The position numbers and the translations under genes were made by a program. The notes below the pieces were generated by a model. That model was given only the letters and a program-made list of their open reading frames with translations. It was not told the DNA's origin and searched no databases. Of a DNA stretch of 16,542 nt, positions 16,456 to 16,542 are shown one piece after another (within the stretch, counting starts at the first letter, position 1; every line of letters starts with the position of its first letter). The DNA comes from CAJBLF01 sp964495825 (lineage in GTDB: Bacteria > Patescibacteriota > Gracilibacteria > Absconditabacterales > Absconditicoccaceae), in assembly GCA_964495825.1 (NCBI GenBank), contig CAZBWI010000031.1, positions 1 through 16,542 of the forward strand. The letters run 5' to 3'.

Positions 16456-16542
16456 TTTATCTTGATACAAGTTTCGTGAATTGTAGCTCATGCGCTCATG
16501 AGAATATCTTTATATGACCGTACATTGATTCTTTTATAGTAA

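Noticed and set aside
1..16542. CRISPR array, tRNA, IS element or prophage genes
   Set aside because: I saw no regularly spaced repeats, no T-arm motif such as GGTTCGAATCC on either strand, and no transposase, integrase or phage structural motifs.

Overview
The window comes from an AT-rich bacterium that reads UGA as glycine (translation table 25). This points to Candidatus Absconditabacteria (SR1) or Gracilibacteria (BD1-5/GN02), and the sequence does not decide between them. Under the standard code almost every gene here breaks into fragments. Read with UGA = Gly, each fragmented gene becomes one continuous, recognisable protein ending at UAA or UAG, and the UGA codons fall where the families carry invariant glycines: the FtsH and RecG P-loops, the GalU nucleotide-binding loop, the DnaB LMSG motif, uracil-DNA glycosylase HRGFFG, and the Gly-rich TPM tail. 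I count about 105 in-frame UGA codons in 14 genes. All gene ends below use this code.

Left part (1-2549, + strand): the 3' part of an ArsR/SmtB-type metal-sensing repressor, a small thioredoxin-fold protein with a Cys-rich tail, and a DUF318/SO_0444-type permease form a compact metal or metalloid resistance operon. About 630 bases with no confident gene follow, holding hairpins and a possible tiny ORF, and then a 113-residue protein of unknown function with its own promoter and terminator.

Middle (2550-3142): no convincing protein gene. On the minus strand there is a promoter with 17-bp spacing, a chain of hairpins and a strong intrinsic terminator. Together they look like a free-standing structured RNA gene of about 350 nt that I cannot assign to a known class. 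The terminator of the large minus-strand cluster lies next to it.

Right part (3143-16342, minus strand): twelve genes in one direction. In transcription order they are a DUF378 membrane protein, uracil-DNA glycosylase (ung), recG, ftsH, a PSP1/RicT protein, a membrane-anchored TPR protein, an M20 metallopeptidase homologue, galU, replicative helicase dnaB, a TPM-domain membrane protein, a degenerate nucleotidyltransferase-like protein and lemA. They cover DNA repair and replication, membrane protein quality control, sugar-nucleotide supply and an envelope-associated TPM/NTase-like/LemA trio. Most start codons lack a Shine-Dalgarno sequence.

No tRNA, rRNA, CRISPR array, insertion sequence or phage gene was recognised.
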